DNA from: Pseudarthrobacter sp. ATCC 49987
Lineage (GTDB): Bacteria > Actinomycetota > Actinomycetes > Actinomycetales > Micrococcaceae
DNA length: 64,000 bases
Reading direction: 5' to 3'
Assembly (NCBI RefSeq): GCF_009928425.1
Contig: NZ_JAABNS010000001.1
Span: 1,302,001 to 1,366,000, forward strand
How positions within the stretch are numbered: the first letter of the stretch is position 1; each line of letters starts with the position of its first letter. The position numbers and the translations under genes were made by a program. Shown one piece after another: positions 1 through 7,884 of this stretch. The notes below the pieces were generated by a model. The model did not search any database and had not been told where the DNA came from. It saw only the letters and a list, made by a program, of their open reading frames with translations.

Positions 1-1178
1 ATCTCGCCTGTGGAGTAGAGGTTCAAGATTTCCTGCAGGCGTTGTGCTTGGTCGTCACGTTCACGCATGAGTTGCTTGAGTGCTGGTGTGGCTGACCTTG
101 TGCCCTCGATCAGTTCACCGAGTTCCGGCGTATCAAGGCGGTACATGATGCAGTCGATTACCAGTTCCTCGACGGGAGCTTGGCGTCGCTTTACTCCACC
201 ACAACCAACCTCGCCGCGGGTGTCGTCAAACTTACGGCAGTTGAAAGCTGGCTGATAGTTGCCCTGCCTATCCTGCGCGCTGATGATGTTCATCCGATTG
301 CCACACTGGCCACAGAAGACAAAGCCCTTCAGTAGGTGCTTCCGTGTATATGAGCGTGATCCATAGAGGGCAGTGCCGCGCTTGATAGCTATTTGCAGGT
401 CATCCCAAGTGTCCTGGGTAATGAGTGGTGGCCACTGCGCTGGATACTCATTCTCGTTGTGGACGCGGATAGAAATATTGCGGGGCCTGACGGCGACGTT
501 GCGGACATTGATGGCGGTCCACTTCTTACCCTTAGCTGTCGGAATGCCGCGTTCAACAAGATCTAGGGCGATGCTGCGCCACGAGTCGCCACCTATGAAG
601 CGATCAATAACTTCACGGACTATGGCGGCTTCGTGCTCGATGATGCTCATGCCGTTCTGCTCATAGCCGTATGCCCTATTACCTCCTGACGGTTTACCCG
701 ATTTGGCGGCTTGTAGCTTCGATGCCTTCACTCGGTCCGTAGATGTCTCCACCTCATAAGATGCCCAGGCAGCTAGCGTCTTCGCCGTGGCTCGTCCGGC
801 TGGTGTCGTCAGATCAAAGTAGCCGGCCATGACTGTGTGAGTCGGGACTGTATGCGGCTGGCAGACATCGATGTACTTCTCAAGGTCTATCGTTCGCCGT
901 AGTAGGCGGTCCTGATGCCAGACAATAACTGCATCGACTTCGCCCTGACGCACGGCTTTTAGAAGGGCCTCATATCCTGGACGATGTTTGCCGCTGAACG
1001 CTGACAGGTCGTTATCGCTGTATACGCCGTCAACCGTCATACCTAGGCGTGTAGCCAAGTCGCGGCAGTCTGCTTCCTGACGCTCCACTCCAAGCCCTGC
1101 ACCTGTGCGGTCCTTGCTGATTCTGGCGTAAATGGCGCAACGAAGACGCCCTTGAGTGAGGGTTTTGGCGGATTGCAT
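1..1178 (-). CDS. Large serine recombinase (integrase), C-terminus outside window
   Basis: An open frame from ATG at 1178 runs 392 codons to the left edge without a stop, so the gene is 3'-incomplete here. It would catalyse site-specific integration or excision of the element. The N-terminal resolvase domain (about residues 12-150) has the Y-A-R-I-S motif with catalytic Ser21. Next come a recombinase domain (about 165-270, with the G-G-N-R-A-Y-G-Y segment) and a zinc ribbon with Cys289, Cys292, Cys314 and Cys326. A coiled-coil-like segment is beginning at the edge. The A-G-A-A-G-G-A ribosome site 7-8 nt before the ATG supports this start. The gene is AT-richer than its neighbours, as expected of acquired DNA. 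The family call is secure; the exact subfamily is not. Confidence 0.95.
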   Translation of the reverse strand, partial: MQSAKTLTQGRLRCAIYARISKDRTGAGLGVERQEADCRDLATRLGMTVDGVYSDNDLSAFSGKHRPGYEALLKAVRQGEVDAVIVWHQDRLLRRTIDLEKYIDVCQPHTVPTHTVMAGYFDLTTPAGRATAKTLAAWASYEVETSTDRVKASKLQAAKSGKPSGGNRAYGYEQNGMSIIEHEAAIVREVIDRFIGGDSWRSIALDLVERGIPTAKGKKWTAINVRNVAVRPRNISIRVHNENEYPAQWPPLITQDTWDDLQIAIKRGTALYGSRSYTRKHLLKGFVFCGQCGNRMNIISAQDRQGNYQPAFNCRKFDDTRGEVGCGGVKRRQAPVEELVIDCIMYRLDTPELGELIEGTRSATPALKQLMRERDDQAQRLQEILNLYSTGE

Positions 1179-1229
1179 AAATATTTCCTTCTGTGAATAA
1201 CTATACAGAAACGTGGTGTATTATGCAAT
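1172..1229 (-). promoter_or_regulatory. Dyad-rich promoter/attachment region of the serine recombinase
   Basis: Between the recombinase ATG and the comM junction are two nested inverted repeats centred near 1200: ATTGCATAA (1172-1180) with TTATGCAAT (1221-1229), and TTCTGT (1189-1194) with ACAGAA (1205-1210). A leftward -10-like TATAGT lies between them. Such nested symmetry fits an integrase-binding att arm or an autoregulatory operator. Which of the two cannot be decided from sequence. Confidence 0.45.
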
Positions 1230-1230
1230 G

Positions 1231-1846
1231 TTTTGACGAGGCTCCTGAATACGAGCGCCGGGTCCTTGATGCGCTCCGGCAGCCGCTGGAGAGCGGAGAG
1301 CTCGTACTTCACCGGTCGGCGGGAACAGCGGCGTACCCTGCCCGCTTCCAGCTTGTCCTTGCGGCCAACCCGTGCCCCTGCGGCAAGGCCACGGGCAAGG
1401 GGGTCGACTGCATCTGCACCCCCACAATGCGCCGGCGGTATCTGGCCCGGATGTCCGGGCCGCTGCTGGACAGGGTCGACATCCAGCTGCAGGTCGAACG
1501 CGTGTCGCTGGCCGACTTTGGCCGGCCAGGGGCGGAAGAGGACACCGCAACCATTGCGTCCCGCGTCCGGGCCGCACGGGAGCGCCAGCTCGGTCGGCTG
1601 CTGCCGTTCGGGATGGAGACCAACGCCCAGGTGCCGGGGCGCGTGCTGCGGGGTGCCCTGCGGCTCGGCGCCCCCACCACCCGGATCCTGGACCATGCCC
1701 TGGAGCGTGGGGTGCTGACGGCCCGCGGCTACGACCGCGTGTTGCGCCTCGCGTGGACCCTGGCGGATTTGGCCCTCCGTGACGTCCCGGCGGCAGATGA
1801 CATCGGATTGGCGCTCAACCTCCGGCAGGCGGCTGTCGCCGCGTAG
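1231..1846 (+). pseudogene. comM: comM (YifB, Mg-chelatase-like ATPase), 3' fragment
   Basis: The frame resumes comM at the Walker B region (D-E-A-P-E) and keeps the R-Q-P-L-E-S-G segment, the N-P-C-P-C-G motif, the C-x-C-T-P / R-Y-x-x-R-M-S-G-P-L-L-D-R block and the C-terminal helical domain. It lacks the whole N-terminal Lon-like domain and the Walker A loop, so it cannot be a working ATPase. ComM is a hexameric helicase that promotes branch migration in natural transformation. The frame stays open into element DNA back to an ATG at 1193, which adds only about a dozen unrelated residues. dprA and xerC follow on the same strand, the usual actinobacterial order. The 5' part should be found on the far side of the element. 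Confidence 0.88.
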
Positions 1847-1919
1847 TAGAAACACCCGACTGTCGCCGCCGCGAAACTGGGGCGCCGCCACCAAAGCCGG
1901 CCCGTGAAAGGACAACACC

Positions 1920-3110
1920 ATGACAGAGAGCGAACGGACCGCACGGGCAGCGTTATCCCGGCTGTTTGAGCCGCAGGACGCCGCCGGCCTCGCGCTCGTG
2001 CGCATCGCCGGGGCGGAGGACGCGCTGAAGATCGCGACCGGTCAGGTGGCCGCCGGAGCGGACCTGGAACAGGAGATGTTCCGGCTCCTGCAGGAGAACA
2101 GCTCGGGCAGCGGCTGGACGGGCTTGGGGACGGCCCGGAAGCGCTGGGCGCCGAGGGTCCCGGATCTGGCACCGGATCGGGACCTCGCCACGATGCAGCG
2201 GCTCGGCGGACGCCTGATCATCCCCTCCGACGAGTTTTGGCCCCGCCAACTGGCGGACCTCGGACTGCAGGAACCGATCTGTCTCTGGTGGCGCGGCAAC
2301 GAGCAGGAGCTGCCTCCGCCCGGCAGGTCCATTGCACTGGTGGGTTCCAGGGACAGCACCTCCTACGGCGCGTCCGTAACGGCCGACCTCGCGTATTCAC
2401 TGACGCAGCGCGGATTCACGATCATTTCCGGCGGCGCCTACGGGATCGACGCCCACGCCCATCGTTCCGCCCTCGCCGGCGGATCCGGCGGCAGTATGCC
2501 CACCATCGCCGTCATGGCAGGAGGGGTGGACCGCTTCTATCCCTCCGGCAACGAGGACCTGTTGCGGACCGTCGCGAACCAGGGGGCGGTCCTGGCAGAG
2601 GTCCCGCCGGGCTCCGCGCCGACGCGGTACAGGTTCCTGCAGCGCAACCGGCTGATCGCTGCGCTGGCGTCCGTCACGGTCGTGGTGGAAGCACGGTGGA
2701 GATCCGGCGCGCTGAACACGGCGCACCATGCGGAAACGCTCGGCAGGGCCGTTGGCGCCGTGCCGGGGTCAGTGCACAGCGCCAACTCCGCAGGGTGCCA
2801 CCGACTGCTCCGGGAAGGCGGCGCGGTCTGCGTCACCGATGCGGGGGAGATCGCGGAGCTCGCATCGCCCAGCGGCGAATCGTTGCCCGAGGTCAAGGCC
2901 GGCCGGCCGGCTGTCCAGGATGGACTGACGCTGGAGGACCTTATCCTGCTGGACGCCCTGCCGCTGCGGGCCACAAGTTCCGTCGAAAAGCTCACCGCCG
3001 TTGCGGGCCTCAGCGCGGAGTCGGTCCGTGCTGGCCTGGGCCGGCTCGGGCTGCTGGGCCTGGCCGAGTCGCACCGCGGCGGCTGGAAGCGGTCCGGAAA
3101 GGAAAGCTGA
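1920..3110 (+). CDS. dprA: DNA-processing protein DprA (Smf)
   Basis: DprA binds incoming single-stranded DNA and loads RecA during transformation. The 396-residue protein has an N-terminal SAM-like region, then the Rossmann-fold DNA_processg_A domain (about residues 95-300) with the G-S-R-x-x-T-x-Y-G phosphate-binding loop and the S-G-G-A-x-G-I-D motif. A winged-helix-like C-terminal segment follows (about 320-385). The start follows an A-A-A-G-G-A ribosome site. It lies 73 bp behind the comM remnant and 100 bp before xerC. In a strain with broken comM it may still serve recombination, but transformation proficiency is doubtful. Confidence 0.95.
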   Translation: MTESERTARAALSRLFEPQDAAGLALVRIAGAEDALKIATGQVAAGADLEQEMFRLLQENSSGSGWTGLGTARKRWAPRVPDLAPDRDLATMQRLGGRLIIPSDEFWPRQLADLGLQEPICLWWRGNEQELPPPGRSIALVGSRDSTSYGASVTADLAYSLTQRGFTIISGGAYGIDAHAHRSALAGGSGGSMPTIAVMAGGVDRFYPSGNEDLLRTVANQGAVLAEVPPGSAPTRYRFLQRNRLIAALASVTVVVEARWRSGALNTAHHAETLGRAVGAVPGSVHSANSAGCHRLLREGGAVCVTDAGEIAELASPSGESLPEVKAGRPAVQDGLTLEDLILLDALPLRATSSVEKLTAVAGLSAESVRAGLGRLGLLGLAESHRGGWKRSGKES

Positions 3111-3210
3111 ACGGCGCCCGGCGTGCCAGGGGGCGGCACCGTCGGGCACCGGACCGGCGGCTCGCCGTCGGGCTCCTTGATCGCCGGGCGATTCCTGCGA
3201 GAGTAAGGGG

Positions 3211-4137
3211 GTGTCCACACAGCAGATCCCGGCCGCACTGGCCACCGCCGCCCAGGGTTTCGGCCGCTACCTGGAAGCGGAACGCGGGCGTTCAGCCCAT
3301 ACGGTACGCGCCTACCTTTCCGACGTCGGCAGCCTCCTTGAATACGCAGCCTCCGAAGGAGCGCATGACCTTGCGGGCCTGGAGCTAGGCACCCTGCGGC
3401 GCTGGCTCGGCTCGCAGAGCGAAGCGGGGATGTCCCGTGCCACCCTGGCCCGCCGCCCCGCCACGGCCCGGGCATTCACCGCCTGGGCCGTCCGCGAGGA
3501 ACTGATCGAAGCCGACCCCGCACTCCGCTTGAAAGCGCCGAAACGGGAGAAGTCCCTGCCCGGAGTGCTGCATCAGCAGCAGGTCCTTCGGCTCGTCGCC
3601 GGCGCGGAATCCGCGGCCGCCGAGGGCGGACCCCTGCCATTGCGGAACCGGGCCATGGTGGAGCTCCTGTACGCCACCGGCATCCGGGTCGGCGAGCTGG
3701 CCGGCCTCGACGTGGACGACCTCGATCCTGACCGCAGGACCCTTCGCGTGCTCGGCAAGGGCAACAAGGAACGCACTGTGCCGTACGGGCTGCCCGCAGC
3801 ACTCGCCGTCGACGACTGGCTCCGCCGGGGCCGGCCCGCCCTCGCCACGGATACCTCCGGGCCCGCACTCTTCCTCGGTGCCCGCGGCAAACGGGTGGAC
3901 CAGCGGCAGGTCCGCAGCGTGGTCCACGATCTGCTGGAAGCCCTGGGGGACACCGCCGCCACGGGACCGCACGCCCTCCGGCACTCCGCGGCCACGCACC
4001 TGCTCGACGGCGGGGCCGACCTCAGGGCGGTGCAGGAAATCCTGGGACACAGCAGCCTGGCCACCACCCAGATCTACACCCATGTCTCCGTCGAAAGGCT
4101 CCGGCAGAGCTACCAGCAGGCCCACCCGCGGGCCTGA
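3211..4137 (+). CDS. xerC: Tyrosine recombinase XerC
   Basis: This is a chromosome-dimer resolution recombinase expected to act at dif with XerD and FtsK. It has 308 residues, the normal length. An N-terminal SAM-like core-binding domain (about 10-105) precedes the catalytic domain with Arg159 (G-I-R-V-G-E), Lys183, His254/Arg257 (H-A-L-R), His280 (L-G-H) and nucleophile Tyr289. The GTG start is preceded by a G-A-G-T-A-A-G-G-G-G-G run. The dprA-xerC neighbourhood is typical of actinobacteria and argues for the housekeeping enzyme rather than a phage integrase. Confidence 0.92.
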   Translation: MSTQQIPAALATAAQGFGRYLEAERGRSAHTVRAYLSDVGSLLEYAASEGAHDLAGLELGTLRRWLGSQSEAGMSRATLARRPATARAFTAWAVREELIEADPALRLKAPKREKSLPGVLHQQQVLRLVAGAESAAAEGGPLPLRNRAMVELLYATGIRVGELAGLDVDDLDPDRRTLRVLGKGNKERTVPYGLPAALAVDDWLRRGRPALATDTSGPALFLGARGKRVDQRQVRSVVHDLLEALGDTAATGPHALRHSAATHLLDGGADLRAVQEILGHSSLATTQIYTHVSVERLRQSYQQAHPRA

Positions 4138-4438
4138 ACCCAGCGCTTCAGGCCGGCCCAGTCGACCGAAGTGGACACATACGGCACCCCGTGCGGCGCG
4201 CCGGAGAAGACGCGCCGAATTGCGCTGGCGTAATTAGGTGGGGTACGGCAGAATAAGAACCACGCCCGGCAACTTTCAAGTGTTGCTTGAAGCTCTTGAG
4301 CATCAAGTCCCACCGAGGAACCGGGCAGTAACTTAATAGTCTGGCAAGGACCACCCGCATCACTACGGACCCGAGCAACAGACAGACATTCAGGCAGAGG
4401 TCGTTGGGGAAGACGTACCTACAGCTATGGAGGATGGA
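4138..4438. other. Intergenic region upstream of the DUF3145 gene
   Basis: About 300 bp with no convincing reading frame. It should hold the xerC terminator and the promoter of the DUF3145 gene. I see AT-richer stretches around 4225-4260 and 4330-4345 but no promoter that I can place with confidence. Confidence 0.4.
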
Positions 4439-4942
4439 ATGTCTGTTGCACTGACCCGCGGTGTGTTGTTCGTTCACTCGGCCCCAACTGCCCTGTGCCC
4501 CCACGTTGAGTGGGCCATAGGTTCAGTTGTGGACAAGCGGACGGACCTTGAGTGGACTGCTCAGCCAGCAGCGCCCGGAATGTTCCGGGCTGAGCTGTCG
4601 TGGACCGGAAACCCGGGCACGGGGGCCCAACTGGCGTCCGCGCTTCGAGGCTGGGCGCACCTGCGCTACGAAGTCACGGAAGAGCCCAGCCAGGGCGTCG
4701 ATGGCGGCCGCTGGTCGCACACTCCGGAGCTTGGCATCTTCCACGCCTCCACGGACGTGCACGGCAACATCATGGTCTCCGAGGACCGCATCCGATACGC
4801 GTACGAATCCGGCGCCGGCGACCCCTCCGCGGTTTACCATGAGCTTTCCCTGGCTCTCGGCGAAGCGTGGGACGAAGAACTCGAGCCCTTTCGGCACGCC
4901 GCCGAAGGCGCCCCGGTGCGCTGGCTCCACCAGGTCGGCTAA
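4439..4942 (+). CDS. DUF3145 family protein
   Basis: A 167-residue protein of unknown function, conserved in actinobacteria and close to the family's usual length; I recognise it from the N-terminal R-G-V-L-F-V-H-S-A-P and C-P-H-V-E-W-A segments. There is no signal peptide or membrane segment, so it is probably cytoplasmic. I chose the ATG at 4439 because G-G-A-G-G lies just upstream and the family begins at this methionine; an in-frame ATG at 4427 would overlap that ribosome site. It stands alone and converges on fabF, from which it is separated by a very strong hairpin. Confidence 0.85.
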   Translation: MSVALTRGVLFVHSAPTALCPHVEWAIGSVVDKRTDLEWTAQPAAPGMFRAELSWTGNPGTGAQLASALRGWAHLRYEVTEEPSQGVDGGRWSHTPELGIFHASTDVHGNIMVSEDRIRYAYESGAGDPSAVYHELSLALGEAWDEELEPFRHAAEGAPVRWLHQVG

Positions 4943-4977
4943 GACCTGCAAGCCAGCCGCAACACACCCCCATAGCT

Positions 4978-5042
4978 GCGCCGGGAACACAGATGGCGGC
5001 AATGTTCACGAAGAACATTGCCGCCATCTGTGTTCCCGGCGT
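4978..5042. terminator. Bidirectional terminator, 29-bp perfect inverted repeat
   Basis: Arms at 4979-5007 and 5013-5041 are perfectly complementary over 29 bp around a 5-nt loop (acgaa), with one G-T wobble outside. The hairpin sits between the convergent DUF3145 and fabF genes. It has no T-tract on either side, so termination would depend on the stem alone. Its length and perfection are unusual. Confidence 0.8.
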
Positions 5043-5059
5043 GCTGCGGGCAGCTCGGG

Positions 5060-6295
5060 CTAGATGCTCCGCACTGCGATCACGGCATTATGGCCGCCGA
5101 AGCCGAAAGAGTTGCTCAGCGCCGAGATGCTGCCGGAGGGCAGGTCGCGGGCCGTCGTGACGATGTCGAGCGGGATTTCCGGGTCCTGGTTCTCCAGGTT
5201 GATGGTCACCGGCGCCTTGCGGTCGTAGATGGCCATGACGGTCAGCACGGCTTCCACGGCACCGGAGGCGCCCAGCAGGTGCCCCATCTGCGACTTGGTG
5301 GCCGAGACGGCGACGTCGTCCACGTGCTTGCCCAGCGCGGCCTTGAGGGCGGCGTACTCGGGCTTGTCGCCGACCGGGGTGGACGTGGCGTGCGCGTTGA
5401 CGTGCACCACGTCCTCCGGCTGGATGCGGCCATCGAACATGGCGGCCTTCAGCGCGCGGGTGGCGCCGAGACCCTGGGGGTCCGGGGCGGTGATGTGGTA
5501 GGCGTCGGCGGTGACCGACGTGCCGGCCAGCTCCGCGTAGATCCGGGCACCGCGGGCCAGGGCGTGTTCCTCGGCTTCAAGGACCAGGGCGCCGGCGCCT
5601 TCGCCCATCACAAAACCGTCGCGGTCACGGTCGTAGGGGCGTGAGGCGTGCTCGGGATCGTCGTTGCGGCGCGAGAGTGCCTGCATGGAGGCGAAGGCGG
5701 CGATCGGCATCGGGTGGATGGCGGCTTCGGCGCCACCGCAGACGACGACGTCGGCCTTGCCGGAGCGGATCAGGTCCAGACCCATGTGCACGGCTTCGGT
5801 GCCGGACGCGCAGGCGGAGACAGGGGTGTGGGCGCCGGCGCGGGCGCCAAGGTCGAGGCTGACCGCCGCGGCCGGGCCATTGGGCATCAGCATGGGAACG
5901 GTCATGGGCAGGACGCGGCGGGGGCCCTTTTCGCGCAGGGTGTCCCAGGCATCCAGGAGGGTCCAGACGCCGCCGATGCCGGTGGCGAAGGCCACGGCCA
6001 GGCGGTCGTGGTCGATTTCGGTGATGCCGGCGTCGGCCCAAGCCTCGCGGGAGGCCACAACGGCGAACTGCGTGGACGGGTCCATACGCTTGGCTTCGAC
6101 CCGGCTCAGGACCTCAGTGGCGGGGGTGGACGCGCGGGCGGCAAAGTGGACGGGCAGCTCGTACTTGGCCACCCAGTCGTCCTCAAGCGTGTGCGCGCCG
6201 GAGACGCCCTTCAGCGCGTTCTTCCACATCGTGGGGACATCGCCGCCGATGGGTGTGGTGGCACCCAGACCGGTAATGACTACTTTGCGTGCCAT
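5060..6295 (-). CDS. fabF: 3-oxoacyl-ACP synthase II (FabF)
   Basis: FabF elongates acyl-ACP by condensation with malonyl-ACP in the cytoplasmic FAS-II cycle. The 411-residue thiolase-fold protein has the Cys-His-His triad: Cys162 in S-A-C-A-S-G, His302 in N-A-H-A-T-S-T-P and His339 in G-H-L-L-G-A-S-G. It is the last gene of the leftward fabD-fabH-acpP-fabF set, 155 bp behind acpP with a hairpin between them. It ends just before the 29-bp terminator. No residues appear to be missing. Confidence 0.97.
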   Translation of the reverse strand: MARKVVITGLGATTPIGGDVPTMWKNALKGVSGAHTLEDDWVAKYELPVHFAARASTPATEVLSRVEAKRMDPSTQFAVVASREAWADAGITEIDHDRLAVAFATGIGGVWTLLDAWDTLREKGPRRVLPMTVPMLMPNGPAAAVSLDLGARAGAHTPVSACASGTEAVHMGLDLIRSGKADVVVCGGAEAAIHPMPIAAFASMQALSRRNDDPEHASRPYDRDRDGFVMGEGAGALVLEAEEHALARGARIYAELAGTSVTADAYHITAPDPQGLGATRALKAAMFDGRIQPEDVVHVNAHATSTPVGDKPEYAALKAALGKHVDDVAVSATKSQMGHLLGASGAVEAVLTVMAIYDRKAPVTINLENQDPEIPLDIVTTARDLPSGSISALSNSFGFGGHNAVIAVRSI

Positions 6296-6405
6296 GGGAT
6301 CACTCTCTGTCGGTGCGCCTGCCGTGTCCGGGACTTGGGAATGCTTTGCCGGGGCCTGCGTTTGAAAAACTGTGGGGTGCTGCTGGGGTGGTGTTGCAAA
6401 TGGCG

Positions 6406-6437
6406 CGGTCCGGGGGTGCAGGTGCGCCCCCGGACCG
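6406..6437 (-). terminator. Hairpin between acpP and fabF
   Basis: Perfect 11-bp arms CGGTCCGGGGG (6406-6416) and CCCCCGGACCG (6427-6437) with a 10-nt loop. It lies inside what should be a fab transcript. It probably acts as a partial terminator or RNA-stability element giving more acpP than fabF mRNA (inference). Confidence 0.6.
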
Positions 6438-6450
6438 GCCGGGGCCGTAA

Positions 6451-6696
6451 TTAGGCCTGTGCGTTCGCGATGAAGCTGACGGCGTCGCCGACGGTCTTGA
6501 GGTTCTTGACCTCTTCGTCCGGGATGCGCACGCCGAACTTCTCTTCAGCGTTGACGACGATCGTCATCATCGAGATTGAGTCGATGTCGAGGTCCTCGGT
6601 GAAGGACTTGTCCAGTTCGACTGCCTCGGTGGCCAGGCCGGTCTCTTCGTTGACGATTTCAGCCAGGCCGGCCAGGATCTCTTCGTTGCTAGCCAT
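6451..6696 (-). CDS. acpP: Acyl carrier protein
   Basis: This 81-residue acidic protein carries the growing acyl chain on a 4'-phosphopantetheine attached to Ser40 in the D-I-D-S-I-S-M motif. Length and helix pattern match primary-metabolism ACPs. It lies between fabH and fabF, the standard actinobacterial position. A ribosome site (A-A-A-A-G-G-A-G) precedes the ATG. The gene has separate hairpins upstream and downstream, which fits a protein needed in great excess. Confidence 0.97.
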   Translation of the reverse strand: MASNEEILAGLAEIVNEETGLATEAVELDKSFTEDLDIDSISMMTIVVNAEEKFGVRIPDEEVKNLKTVGDAVSFIANAQA

Positions 6697-6724
6697 GATG
6701 GCTCCTTTTCTTGTTATTGCCGTG

Positions 6725-6781
6725 GGCTGCCGGTGTGCCGGCAGCCTGGGCGGAAATGACTCAAACCGAGGGTTCGGTTTG
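6725..6781 (-). promoter_or_regulatory. Two leader hairpins upstream of acpP
   Basis: A 9-bp perfect stem GGCTGCCGG/CCGGCAGCC (6725-6746) and an 8-bp stem CAAACCGA/TCGGTTTG (6762-6781) lie in the 126-bp fabH-acpP gap. They may terminate the fabDH message partially or form the 5' leader of a separate acpP transcript. I cannot tell which. Confidence 0.5.
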
Positions 6782-6822
6782 CTCTGGGATATGAAGACGG
6801 GAAAAGTTGGGAGGAAGGACGC

Positions 6823-7884
6823 CTACGGAAGCACGATCACTTGGGCACCGAAAACCAGTCCGGCACCGAAGCCGATCTGCAGTGCAAGCCCGCCGCTGAG
6901 CTGCGGGTTTTCCTGCAACAGGCGGTGGGTGGCCAGGGGGATGGACGCTGCGGAGGTGTTGCCGGCGTCGGCGATGTCACGGGCGATGATGACCGTTTCC
7001 GGCAGCTTCAGTTTTTTCGCCATCTCGTCGATGATCCGCATGTTCGCCTGGTGCGGGATGAAGGCCGCGAGATCGTCGGCGCTGATGCCGGCAGCGTCCA
7101 GCGCCTGCTGGGCCACCTTGGCCATCTCCCAGACTGCCCAGCGGAAGACCGTCTGGCCGTCCTGGCGGAGTGTCGGCCAGAGCGCTGCGTCGGTAACGGC
7201 GGCTTCCTCGGCGCTCAGCGCACCGCCCTGCTTGCCCGCCGTGGCGAGCTCGCGGAGGTCCAGCATGGAGCCGGTCATGCCGATCGCGTCCCACTTGCTG
7301 CCGTCCGAGCCCCACACCGACGGGCCGATGCCCGGGGTATCGGAGGGGCCGATCACGACGGCGCCCGCGCCGTCGCCGAGCAGGAAGGAGATGGTGCGCT
7401 CGGTGTTGTCGATGACGTCCGAGAGCTTCTCCGCGCCGACGACGAGGACATAGTTGGCCGCGCCGGAGCGGACCAGCGCGTCGGCCTGGGCGATGCCGTA
7501 GCAGTACCCGGCGCAGGCGGCGGAGATGTCAAAGGCCGGGGCCGGCGTCGCACCGAGGCGGTCGGCGAGGCTGGCTGCTGCGGACGGCGTCGCGTACGGG
7601 TGCGTCACGGTGGAGACAATGACGGCGCCGAGCTGGGAGGCTTCGATGCCGGCCTTCTGCAGGGCCTCGCGGGCCGCGCCCTCGGCCATGTCGATGACGC
7701 TGACGTCAGCGGGGGCACGGTGCCGGGTGATGATGCCGGTGCGCTGGCGGATCCACTCATCGGAGGAATCGATCCACTGGCAGACGTCATCGTTGGTGAC
7801 GATCACGCTGGGCCGGTATGCGCCGACTCCCATGACTCGGGTGTTCTCGTGCAGGGGGGCCTGCTTCAACGTGGGCACGCTCAT
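6823..7884 (-). CDS. fabH: 3-oxoacyl-ACP synthase III (FabH)
   Basis: FabH condenses a primer acyl-CoA with malonyl-ACP to start fatty-acid synthesis; in this group it usually prefers branched primers. The 353-residue protein carries the catalytic triad Cys124 (S-A-A-C-A-G-Y), His278 (P-H-Q-A-N) and Asn309 (G-N-T-S-A-A-S). Its start overlaps the fabD stop by 4 bp, indicating translational coupling in one operon. No anomalies seen. Confidence 0.96.
   Translation of the reverse strand: MSVPTLKQAPLHENTRVMGVGAYRPSVIVTNDDVCQWIDSSDEWIRQRTGIITRHRAPADVSVIDMAEGAAREALQKAGIEASQLGAVIVSTVTHPYATPSAAASLADRLGATPAPAFDISAACAGYCYGIAQADALVRSGAANYVLVVGAEKLSDVIDNTERTISFLLGDGAGAVVIGPSDTPGIGPSVWGSDGSKWDAIGMTGSMLDLRELATAGKQGGALSAEEAAVTDAALWPTLRQDGQTVFRWAVWEMAKVAQQALDAAGISADDLAAFIPHQANMRIIDEMAKKLKLPETVIIARDIADAGNTSAASIPLATHRLLQENPQLSGGLALQIGFGAGLVFGAQVIVLP

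Larger units (their letters stand above)
1..1235. mobile_element. Right-hand end of a serine-recombinase element inserted in comM
   Basis: The first ~1.23 kb is foreign to the chromosome that follows: it has lower GC, A/T-rich codons and carries a large serine recombinase reading outward to the left. The chromosomal comM sequence resumes at about 1231-1236 in the middle of the conserved D-E-A-P segment, so the element interrupts comM. The cargo and the other end lie left of the window. Integration of islands in comM is established for Acinetobacter AbaR islands, which use a different transposition system. Here a serine integrase is the likely agent, by inference from its position at the junction. 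Confidence 0.8.

Noticed and set aside
1043..2005. Minus-strand 320-codon frame across the comM remnant and dprA start
   Set aside because: It is antisense to a clear comM/dprA sequence, composition is Arg/Pro/Gly-rich and there is no family likeness. It is a GC-rich shadow.
4528..4536. TGTGGACAA, a DnaA-box match inside the DUF3145 gene
   Set aside because: A single 9-bp match in coding DNA is expected by chance in this composition and has no partner site.
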